The notes beneath the pieces are model-generated. The model was given only the letters and a program-made list of their open reading frames with translations, was not told the origin of the DNA and searched no databases. From Glaciecola sp. UBA1851 (GTDB lineage Bacteria; Pseudomonadota; Gammaproteobacteria; Enterobacterales; Alteromonadaceae), in assembly GCA_002338515.1 (NCBI GenBank), contig DDIL01000163.1, forward strand, positions 1 to 16,638: a DNA stretch of 16,638 bases, read 5' to 3'. Each line of letters begins with the position of its first letter. Position 1 is the stretch's first letter. A program made the position numbers and the translations under genes. Below, in pieces: positions 7,763 to 14,981 of this stretch.

Positions 7763-7882
7763 ATCATCAAATTTATACATCAGCCCCATAGTTATAACTT
7801 AACACAGCCATTGCCGTATCAATTTTGGACAAGATGTTTAAAGGTGTGTATTCTAGTTCACACAAAGTCACAATTACTCTAA

Positions 7883-7910
7883 TTGTCTTGTAATTTAGTT
7901 TACATATATT
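7883..7910 (+). promoter_or_regulatory. Predicted sigma70 promoter of the membrane regulator
   Basis: The -35 is TTGTCT (7883-7888, four of six). A 16-base spacer precedes the -10 TATATT (7905-7910, five of six). Transcription starting near 7917 would leave about 20 bases before the TTG start, with the Shine-Dalgarno sequence inside it. The geometry supports both the promoter and the chosen start. Confidence 0.5.
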
Positions 7911-7924
7911 AATTGGAATACCTT

Positions 7925-7930
7925 AAGAGG
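7925..7930 (+). promoter_or_regulatory. Shine-Dalgarno sequence selecting the TTG start of the regulator
   Basis: AAGAGG is followed by six bases and TTG at 7937. The longer reading from TTG 7913 has no such sequence upstream and would begin at or before the predicted transcript start. Confidence 0.7.
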
Positions 7931-7936
7931 TGTTTT

Positions 7937-10273
7937 TTGCCTATCTCCGATGCGCTTAGAAATACAAAAGTTAAATTTTTGAACTGTGAACTCAATTGTA
8001 ACTCAGGGCATTTATTTGTAGATGAAAAAGACATTAATCTAGAGCCGTTGATATTTCAATTTCTGTTATTGCTTATTGAGCAACAAGGACAGATAGTTAG
8101 TAAGCAGCAGGTCATCAGTTCGCTTTGGCAAGAGCGGACGCCTACTGACGAAGCGCTACGAGCAATGGTGAAAAAAGCACGCGAGGCCCTCAAAGATAAT
8201 GCAAGAAATCCTCAATTTATAAAGACCATTCCCACCAAGGGGTATTTGTTCATACCCTCTGTTGAAGTGAAGTCAACAGTTGTTAAATCTTGGTTTCAAC
8301 AAAATATAAAAAGTATCGTCTTAGCAGGGTTAGTTGTAACTTCTTTGCTTGCTGCTCTTTCATGGTGGTTAATAAACACTTACTTTATTACTGTTGAGCC
8401 AGAAGTAAAAGTTGAGATAGTGAATGAGAATATTGCAAGATTAGATAATAGAGTGAATACTTACTATACGAATAAGGGCTTGCTAAATATAATAGCTAAC
8501 CCTACTTCGAGTAACGAAAGTAATATATTGCTGATAGATAATATAGATAATGACAATAAGTTAATGTTGTCGTTTGAAGAGCCTATTCATGATGATGTAT
8601 GGTATTCGACCAGTCACCAAACGGTTTTGGTTATGCGTAAGGATAAAAGCGGTTTTTTCAAGGTAAAGTTATCAGAAAGCGTAATATCTCCTAACATCTT
8701 TAAATTTGATTTTGCTCTCCCTGTTGACGAGAAAATTATTGGCATTAATGATTCGGTGACTAATGCGTTTTTATTCAATGAATCAAATGGCGTGTTTTCA
8801 CTTTTTGATATCGACACTGGTGAGCAAAGTACAACAGATGTATTTGATGACCTTTCAGAAAGAGTTCAACTAATTATCGGAAATTTACTAAGTGAAGTTC
8901 AAACAACGAAGTTGACCAGCCAAACTGAAACGGAAAATGAACAAGACAAACTTGAAAATATTGGGATTAATATTAGTCCAGTCATCTTTTCTTCACCCAC
9001 AACTAATTATTTTGCGGTGTTAATTAACTACTCTAGTAGAGCATCTAATTCGAAAGGGGCTGAACTATTATTTTATGAGACGCTTAATCAGTCTGAATTA
9101 TATGCTTCTAAATCACTAGAAAATACCACCGTTAGTAATTTACTTTGGGATAAAGAAGGGACACGTACAAGCTATATTGATGAAATTGGGAAGTTATTTT
9201 CTTTTCAATTGTCACAGCAAAGTTTGACGACTTGGCGCCTCGGAGGAACTAAACTAAATAATTTGTTAGCAGACTGTGGTAATGAATGCTTTGTAGTGGC
9301 GAGTAAGTTAGGTATACCTAAAGTAGTTCAAACCCATTTATCATTTTCTAAACCTATTGATACACCAATTAATGGGTCTTTAAGAAGCTACGCTGCAATC
9401 ACCAAATCTAATACAAAATCTAGATCGGAGTATTTACCTTTATACAAAGAGTCGGCATTGTATTTTGTTGCTGAAATTTCGCCACAGACCAATAGAGTTG
9501 GACTTTACAAACGCGAAGCAGACGGTATGGAAACACTTGTTTTTGAATTTAATGAAGCTGTAAATATTCAAGAATTCACCATAAATGAAGAAGAATCTAT
9601 GATTGCTGGAGTCAGTAATCAACGCCCGTTTTTACTTAATTTACAATCAAAACAGTTTCAGTATATCAACCTCAATGCACCTATTATAAAACACCTTATA
9701 TTCGACGGTGACCAACTTAATTATTTTGGTAGTTGGTTTGATAACAGTGAAAAACTCGTCTCTTCTTCTGATCAATCTCAATCTCAATCTCAAGCGATAG
9801 CGAGTGGTGTTTTTTCATATAATACTAGAACTAAAGGTAATCAGAGATTAATAGAAAATGCCTTCGCTTTAGTGGAGACTAATCTATATGAAAACACCGA
9901 TACAGACGTGAATCGACTAGCTTCAACACTTAAGATTTCAATAGAAGGAGAAGTGAGTGTAAGAGTGGCCGATCAAACAGAATCTATTTCTATAGCGAAT
10001 ATTCAAACTGATTGTATTCGATGCTGGCAGTTGGTAGATAACTATTTTTATTACTTAGGTACGAGCGATACGGGAACACAAGAAAGCGTTTTGTATCGAG
10101 TAGATATGTTGAGCTTAGAAAAAAGCGCTATGCCACTGCCTAAAACCTTTTATAAAGGTGAGTTTTTAAACCAGTTTAGTATTAATCCAACTACAGGCGA
10201 TTTAGCTTTACTTCAAAGGCAAGACTTACAAACAGAATTGACCCGTATTACAGGTATGCAACAGGTTTATTAG
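7937..10273 (+). CDS. ToxR/CadC-like membrane-anchored transcription regulator with large periplasmic sensor
   Basis: This 778-residue protein (from TTG 7937) begins with an OmpR/PhoB-type winged helix. Visible elements are VSKQQVISSLW (about 54-64), the recognition-helix region DEALRAMVKKAREALKDN (about 71-88) and the C-terminal hairpin IKTIPTKGYLFIP (about 95-107). One membrane helix follows at about 125-148. The remaining 630 or so residues lie in the periplasm and are rich in beta strands of the kind found in propeller-like sensors. The periplasmic part has exactly four cysteines in two close pairs, at 447/451 and 693/696 (CIRC). No phosphoacceptor receiver domain is present, so the signal is sensed directly across the membrane. 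It is divergent from the solute-binding/rhomboid genes. Its stop codon is two bases from that of dnaE2. Targets and ligand are unknown. Confidence 0.88.
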   Translation: MPISDALRNTKVKFLNCELNCNSGHLFVDEKDINLEPLIFQFLLLLIEQQGQIVSKQQVISSLWQERTPTDEALRAMVKKAREALKDNARNPQFIKTIPTKGYLFIPSVEVKSTVVKSWFQQNIKSIVLAGLVVTSLLAALSWWLINTYFITVEPEVKVEIVNENIARLDNRVNTYYTNKGLLNIIANPTSSNESNILLIDNIDNDNKLMLSFEEPIHDDVWYSTSHQTVLVMRKDKSGFFKVKLSESVISPNIFKFDFALPVDEKIIGINDSVTNAFLFNESNGVFSLFDIDTGEQSTTDVFDDLSERVQLIIGNLLSEVQTTKLTSQTETENEQDKLENIGINISPVIFSSPTTNYFAVLINYSSRASNSKGAELLFYETLNQSELYASKSLENTTVSNLLWDKEGTRTSYIDEIGKLFSFQLSQQSLTTWRLGGTKLNNLLADCGNECFVVASKLGIPKVVQTHLSFSKPIDTPINGSLRSYAAITKSNTKSRSEYLPLYKESALYFVAEISPQTNRVGLYKREADGMETLVFEFNEAVNIQEFTINEEESMIAGVSNQRPFLLNLQSKQFQYINLNAPIIKHLIFDGDQLNYFGSWFDNSEKLVSSSDQSQSQSQAIASGVFSYNTRTKGNQRLIENAFALVETNLYENTDTDVNRLASTLKISIEGEVSVRVADQTESISIANIQTDCIRCWQLVDNYFYYLGTSDTGTQESVLYRVDMLSLEKSAMPLPKTFYKGEFLNQFSINPTTGDLALLQRQDLQTELTRITGMQQVY
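9773..9790 (+). repeat. Hexanucleotide tandem repeat (CAATCT)x3 inside the regulator gene
   Basis: Three perfect tandem CAATCT units encode a Ser-Gln run (DQSQSQSQA) in the periplasmic domain, followed by a diverged fourth unit. Loss or gain of a unit would stay in frame and change a linker by two residues. Confidence 0.75.
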
Positions 10274-10275
10274 TG

Positions 10276-13200
10276 TTACCTAAACTGCCGCGCTTTAACA
10301 TCTAAGCGGCCTAATAGATGCGTTAAGTCGATTAGCTTGCCTGCAATTACATGCTCAACCCCGCCATTTCCCCTTTCTAATATGCCATTTACTTGCAGTA
10401 TTTTAGCGTTAAGATACGCCTTCTTTTGTGCGCGTGCGCTGCGTTGCCATATCACTACATTGGAATTGCCAGTATGATCCTCAAGGGTAATAAATGTGAC
10501 GCCTGCTGCTGTGCCTGGGCTTTGTTTACATGAAACTACGCCTATAACTGAAATTAACGACTGATGTGGATAACGTGAGAGGTCTTTTGCGCATACAAAT
10601 TTAGGTAATAGTTTGGCTTGGCTAAGCATCTCTATAGGATGGTGGTTAACCGACAATCCTGTACTGGCATAGTCTTCAACTAAATTATCAAATAAACTAG
10701 CTTGGCGTACTTGTGTGCTTTGGTGTGTGCCAACCCCTTGAAATAAAGGGAGGTCGGGCATTTCATCCATCAGCTCCCAGCGCGTGTTAAACCTGTCTTT
10801 ACCAAAGCAAGCAAATGCATTTGCCCCTGCCAAAGCTTGTAAACATGAGCGAGGTAAGTTGAGTTGTCTAAGTGCTTGAGTGTCTTCATAGTGTTGACTT
10901 GCTCTGGTTTTCTCAATTTGTTCAATAGATGATTTTTTAAGACCTTTCACTATACGCAGTCCTAATCGAATACTGTATTCCAACTGGCGGTAGCGATTTT
11001 TACTAGGGATTAATTGATGATCATAATTTGAGTGGTTAATACATACGGGCAATACATTTACTTGGTGACGTTTAGCATCTTGAATAAGTTGGGATACCGT
11101 ATAAAACCCCATAGGTAGGCTGTTAAGTAAGCCCACATAAAATAATGCAGGGTAGTAGTGTTTGAGCCAAGCCGATACATAGGCTAATACAGCAAAAGAA
11201 GCGGAATGTGACTCTGGGAAACCATATTCACCAAAGCCACAAATTTGTTCAAACAGCCTTTCTGCATAAGCTTCGCTATAATTTCGCTGGGTCATGCCTG
11301 AAATGAGCTTTTGCCTAAATTTGTTGAGTTCGCCGTTTTTCTTCCAACTGGCCATTGCACGGCGTAAGTGGTCTGCCTCACCACCCGTAAAACCGGCAGC
11401 TACCATAGCCAGTTGAATAACCTGTTCTTGAAAAATAGGCACACCCATAGTGCGCTCTAGTACTTGTTTAACCGCTTCAGAAGGATAACTAACCTTTTCT
11501 AGGCCATCTCGCCTTTTTAAAAAAGGGTGAACCATATCACCTTGAATGGGACCTGGGCGAACTATTGCAATTTGCACCACCAAATCGTAATAGCATTTAG
11601 GTTTCAGTCTAGGGAGCATAGACATTTGCGCTCGTGACTCTATTTGAAACAAGCCAACTGTATCGGCCTTACAAATTTGTTTATACACCTGAGGATCATC
11701 ACCTAACTTTGTGATCTCGGCAATGCTAATGCTTTGTTCGTAATGAAGCTTAATTAAATCAAAACTTTTGCGTATGGCAGTAAGCATGCCTAAAGCGAGT
11801 ACATCCACTTTTAGTAATTTTAGACTTTCTAGGTCGTCTTTATCCCATTGAATTACTGTGCGAGCTGGCATAGCGGCATTTTCAACGGGTACTAATTCGT
11901 ATAATGGACCGGCACTTATAACGAACCCACCTACATGCTGCGATAAGTGACGAGGAAAGCCAATTAGCTGCTCAACTAAATGAACAAATTTATTACCTAT
12001 AGACGATTCAGGCTCTATACCGAGTTCGCCTAATTGTGATTGCCAACTTAACGCGCGATCTCGTCTATTCACATTTTTGATAAAAAAATCAAGGTCGGTG
12101 GCGTTAACCCCCAGACTCTTACCTACCTCCCGTAGTGCACTTTTGAATCGGTAGCAGACAACCGTGGCGGCTAAAGCAGTGCGTTGTCTACCATATTTTT
12201 GATAAATATATTGAATTACTTCTTCACGACGTTCGTGTTCAAAATCAACGTCAATGTCAGGTGGCTCATTGCGTTCCTTGGAAATAAAGCGTTCAAATAA
12301 AACGCTAATTTGACGAGGGTCAACCGCGGTAATTTCTAAGCAATAACACACCACTGAATTTGCCGCTGAGCCTCGGCCTTGGTAGAGAATATTTTTACTT
12401 TGGGCAAACTTCACAATATCGTGAATAGTTAAAAAAAAGTGTTCATAAGACTGTTCTTTTATCAACAATAGTTCTTTTTCAATGGTGGCTCTTATGCTTG
12501 AATTCAGCCCTTCTGGAAAGCGCTTTTTAATACCTTTCTCTACTAACACCCTTAAATACTCAGTAGGGGTCATATTTTTTGCCACCACTTCGGCGGGGTA
12601 CTCATAAGCTAATTCTTGCATATTAAATTCGCAGCCTTTTGCTAGCAAACATGCGTTATTTAGCCATTCAAGCGGATATAAAGTTTTAAGTTTATTTAGC
12701 GGGCGTAAACTGGCTTCACTATTGGCAAGTGTTGCGCGGCCTAATTGAGAAATTTCACAACCTGCATCTATTGCTTGCAAGCATTGTAGTAACGGTTGCC
12801 GAGATACTTCATGCATGAGGGCACATGAGCTAGCAACCACAGCAATATTTAATTGCTCAGACAAGGTCTGACAATAAGCAAGGTAATCAAGCTCATTGGC
12901 AGTTAACCACCGTTTAGCTACTAAGAATAAACGTTCTTTAAAGTGTTTTTGCAACCAAATGGCAAATGCTTTATTTTCGGCTTGTTGGTTTTCAGGTAAC
13001 TTCTGCTCGCCAGCAGGCTGCCATAAACAAAAACAATATTTGCACGATTTAATATCCCATTCTGATAATTCATACTCTCCTTTTATGGCTCGTCGTCTTG
13101 CATTGGTGATAATTCTACAGCACTCTTTATACGCTTTTTTAGTTGGACAAATAAAAGTCAGAGTTTGCCCATTAAATACAAACTTACTGCCTACAATTAA

Positions 13201-13440
13201 TTTAATGGGTAAATGATTTTGGTTTATTTCGGTATAGGCTCGCACTACACCTGCTACTGAGCACTCATCGGTAATTGCAATGGCATCGTAACCTAAAAAG
13301 TAAGCTTGCCTCACTAGCTCTTCAGGATGAGAGCCGCCTTGTAAAAAAGTAAAATTAGACTGACATACTAATTCAGCGAAGCCTAAAAATACCTCTCCTG
13401 TTGTATTGGTAATGGGTTTGCCGTTAAATGAAGAAACCAT
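10276..13440 (-). CDS. dnaE2: Error-prone DNA polymerase DnaE2 (ImuC)
   Basis: This 1054-residue C-family polymerase of the DnaE2/ImuC group carries out translesion synthesis together with ImuA and ImuB. An N-terminal PHP-like domain begins at FAELVCQSNFTFL...SHPEEL (about 21-40). The polymerase core holds GRGSAANS (356-363), PDIDVDF with catalytic Asp397 and Asp399, and LKVDVLALGML with the third catalytic Asp near 546. PGPIQGDMVHPFLKRRDG lies in the fingers. A C-terminal OB fold (ISVIGVVSCKQSPGTAAGVTFITLEDHTG) precedes the end. The family's usual first histidine (ELHC) is Val here. I start at ATG 13440, overlapping imuB by 17 bases; the open frame extends to 13536, but homology begins only near residue 20. 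No Shine-Dalgarno sequence precedes the ATG, so coupling to imuB is likely. Confidence 0.96.
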   Translation of the reverse strand: MVSSFNGKPITNTTGEVFLGFAELVCQSNFTFLQGGSHPEELVRQAYFLGYDAIAITDECSVAGVVRAYTEINQNHLPIKLIVGSKFVFNGQTLTFICPTKKAYKECCRIITNARRRAIKGEYELSEWDIKSCKYCFCLWQPAGEQKLPENQQAENKAFAIWLQKHFKERLFLVAKRWLTANELDYLAYCQTLSEQLNIAVVASSCALMHEVSRQPLLQCLQAIDAGCEISQLGRATLANSEASLRPLNKLKTLYPLEWLNNACLLAKGCEFNMQELAYEYPAEVVAKNMTPTEYLRVLVEKGIKKRFPEGLNSSIRATIEKELLLIKEQSYEHFFLTIHDIVKFAQSKNILYQGRGSAANSVVCYCLEITAVDPRQISVLFERFISKERNEPPDIDVDFEHERREEVIQYIYQKYGRQRTALAATVVCYRFKSALREVGKSLGVNATDLDFFIKNVNRRDRALSWQSQLGELGIEPESSIGNKFVHLVEQLIGFPRHLSQHVGGFVISAGPLYELVPVENAAMPARTVIQWDKDDLESLKLLKVDVLALGMLTAIRKSFDLIKLHYEQSISIAEITKLGDDPQVYKQICKADTVGLFQIESRAQMSMLPRLKPKCYYDLVVQIAIVRPGPIQGDMVHPFLKRRDGLEKVSYPSEAVKQVLERTMGVPIFQEQVIQLAMVAAGFTGGEADHLRRAMASWKKNGELNKFRQKLISGMTQRNYSEAYAERLFEQICGFGEYGFPESHSASFAVLAYVSAWLKHYYPALFYVGLLNSLPMGFYTVSQLIQDAKRHQVNVLPVCINHSNYDHQLIPSKNRYRQLEYSIRLGLRIVKGLKKSSIEQIEKTRASQHYEDTQALRQLNLPRSCLQALAGANAFACFGKDRFNTRWELMDEMPDLPLFQGVGTHQSTQVRQASLFDNLVEDYASTGLSVNHHPIEMLSQAKLLPKFVCAKDLSRYPHQSLISVIGVVSCKQSPGTAAGVTFITLEDHTGNSNVVIWQRSARAQKKAYLNAKILQVNGILERGNGGVEHVIAGKLIDLTHLLGRLDVKARQFR

Positions 13441-14977
13441 GTAAAAACCAATTTTGTTCGGGTGTTTTGTATATCCAAACTTGCTGACCATCACTACTTT
13501 GAGCGATGTAGTAGTCTCGATTGATAGGGTTGTCATCCCACCATCCGGTTTGAATGCGTTCAGGCCCTTTAATTAGCTCAACTTCCAGCTGTAAGGGAGT
13601 GGGCCGATTGAGCAATAAACCAGGGCGATCATGGAATACTGGTGAGGCAGCGGTTGCTGAATGGTGTTTTTGTATGCTGGTTGTTTTAGAACTATTGCCT
13701 GGTCTGAAGTCCTCAACAAATTTAAGGGAGTTAACTTTGTTTTTACCCAACTTACTTTGCAAGCGAGAAAGTAAGGTTAACGCGGCTACATGCGTGGATT
13801 TATTTGCAAACATATCATCATTTGCTACTTCGGCTTTATCATATTGCTTGCAAGTGAGTGAAAGTGCATATACAGGCGATTCAAACTCAATTTTTTCAAG
13901 CTTCAGTGCGATAATATCAAGCCAATCAGGCGTTTTATAAATAGGACGAATACTATTGAAAGAGTATGTTTTAGGGTGATGATCGCGCTGAAAAAACTGC
14001 AATTCAATAGACAAACAATGAGCATTACGGAGTAATAAAAATTCACTGAATTTATTTAAGCATAGCCGAATAACAGGTAGTAATTTATCACTTAAGCTAA
14101 TTTCATAAAGTAGCTCAATATAGTCATGATAATGCGGCAGAGGTTGATAGAATTTTACTTTACTTGCTTGTTTCCCTAGTAACTCATTAATAGTTTGCAT
14201 GCTATATCTAGATACTCTATTAGCAAGCTCAGCAATGGGTAATGTGGTTAAATCAGCAAAAACACTCACACCAATTCGAGCGAGTTTTTGAATGTCTTTT
14301 GTATCTATATCGGTAAGTGACAAGGGGCAGGGCTGTAATGCTTTTTCTATATTTTTGCGACTACCGGTAATTACGCCTTGATTGCTTAACGCTAACAATT
14401 TTGCGGCTTGTACTGAGAAACTGGAAGCGGCTACATAATGTACATTTTGTTTATTTAGTGCTTGCTGTATTACTAGCCAGTAAGGTGTTAAACCGCCATA
14501 TAAATCGAGCATATTTTGTACTCGTAAAATAATGGCATTAGGTGGAGCGAGTACTAAATCAGAAGTAAATAAATACAGATAATCAGCAATATTAATAATG
14601 TGTTGGCTTTCAATATCTGGGTTATATTCATGTAATTGTAAGTCACTACACAATAAACTAGCACTTGCTAACCCCATGTTTAGCTTAATCCCTTTTTTAA
14701 GCGCAACTTGATTTACTTGGCATAACTTATTTGCGGTTGTATCTACCACAGCCCTAGGTATGTCTGAGGTAACTCGTACGGTTTGTTGTTTGTTGTCACT
14801 GCTATTTGTTTGTTGGGTGATTGCATTGTGCTTAGTTCCTTTGAGTTTGTTTGAAGAGGTACTAGCATGCGAATCAGCGTCTAATACATGATCTAGCGCT
14901 ACATTAGCCTCTATTAGATCTAATTGGAGTCGATTAAAATGTAGATAAATCCACAAAGAGCGCGTATCAAACTGCAT
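13424..14977 (-). CDS. imuB: ImuB, catalytically inactive Y-family polymerase-like protein
   Basis: This 517-residue protein has the ImuB layout: N-terminal SLWIYLHFNRLQLDL in place of the acidic motif of active Y-family polymerases, then LRVQNMLDLYGG (about 151-162) where active enzymes carry SIDE. Both acidic catalytic positions are absent, as is normal for ImuB, which acts as a scaffold linking DnaE2 to the beta clamp. The C-terminal block TGWWDDNPINRDYY...VWIYK...WFLHGFF (477-517) is typical. I could not see a convincing clamp-binding pentapeptide; the nearest string is LQLEVEL before the C-terminal block. An AGG seven bases before the ATG spans the end of imuA, four bases upstream. Residues about 30-70 (Ser/Thr/Asn/Gln rich) look like a lineage-specific insert. 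Confidence 0.95.
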   Translation of the reverse strand: MQFDTRSLWIYLHFNRLQLDLIEANVALDHVLDADSHASTSSNKLKGTKHNAITQQTNSSDNKQQTVRVTSDIPRAVVDTTANKLCQVNQVALKKGIKLNMGLASASLLCSDLQLHEYNPDIESQHIINIADYLYLFTSDLVLAPPNAIILRVQNMLDLYGGLTPYWLVIQQALNKQNVHYVAASSFSVQAAKLLALSNQGVITGSRKNIEKALQPCPLSLTDIDTKDIQKLARIGVSVFADLTTLPIAELANRVSRYSMQTINELLGKQASKVKFYQPLPHYHDYIELLYEISLSDKLLPVIRLCLNKFSEFLLLRNAHCLSIELQFFQRDHHPKTYSFNSIRPIYKTPDWLDIIALKLEKIEFESPVYALSLTCKQYDKAEVANDDMFANKSTHVAALTLLSRLQSKLGKNKVNSLKFVEDFRPGNSSKTTSIQKHHSATAASPVFHDRPGLLLNRPTPLQLEVELIKGPERIQTGWWDDNPINRDYYIAQSSDGQQVWIYKTPEQNWFLHGFFI

Positions 14978-14981
14978 ATAT

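Larger units (their letters stand above)
7571..7871. repeat. Perfect 15-base inverted repeat, arms 7571-7585 and 7857-7871
   Basis: The left arm GTGACTTTGTGTGAA (7571-7585) is the exact reverse complement of TTCACACAAAGTCAC (7857-7871). After a one-base gap the match continues for TAG on the inner side. The arms are 271 bases apart, so they are more likely two oppositely oriented protein-binding sites than one hairpin. The right arm ends 11 bases before the -35 element of the regulator promoter. Confidence 0.8.
7131..7936. other. Long AT-rich divergent intergenic region with repeats
   Basis: About 800 bases separate the divergent solute-binding protein and regulator genes. I see no open reading frame worth calling and no tRNA. 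It holds one good promoter next to the regulator, a perfect 15-base inverted repeat, an eight-base inverted repeat, five copies of GTGACT/AGTCAC between 7435 and 7871, and two CRP-like half-matches. Closer to the solute-binding gene are a six-base inverted repeat (GTAAGT at 7291-7296 with ACTTAC at 7301-7306) and a perfect 11-base pair of arms (7268-7278 with 7363-7373). The solute-binding gene's own promoter is not clear to me. The region looks regulatory. Confidence 0.7.

Noticed and set aside
10287..10310. GCCGC...GCGGC inverted repeat as a shared terminator of the regulator and dnaE2
   Set aside because: The stem is five pairs with a 14-base loop, is inside the dnaE2 coding end, and has no T tract on either strand.
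12896..13216. Open frames opposite dnaE2, imuA, imuB, the permease and the lipocalin-fold gene (up to 128 codons)
   Set aside because: They lie wholly antisense to well-supported genes, lack ribosome-binding sites and show no recognisable domains.
13441..13536. Extended dnaE2 frame to ATG 13536
   Set aside because: The extra 32 residues read antiphase through the conserved C-terminal coding region of imuB and have no DnaE2 homology.
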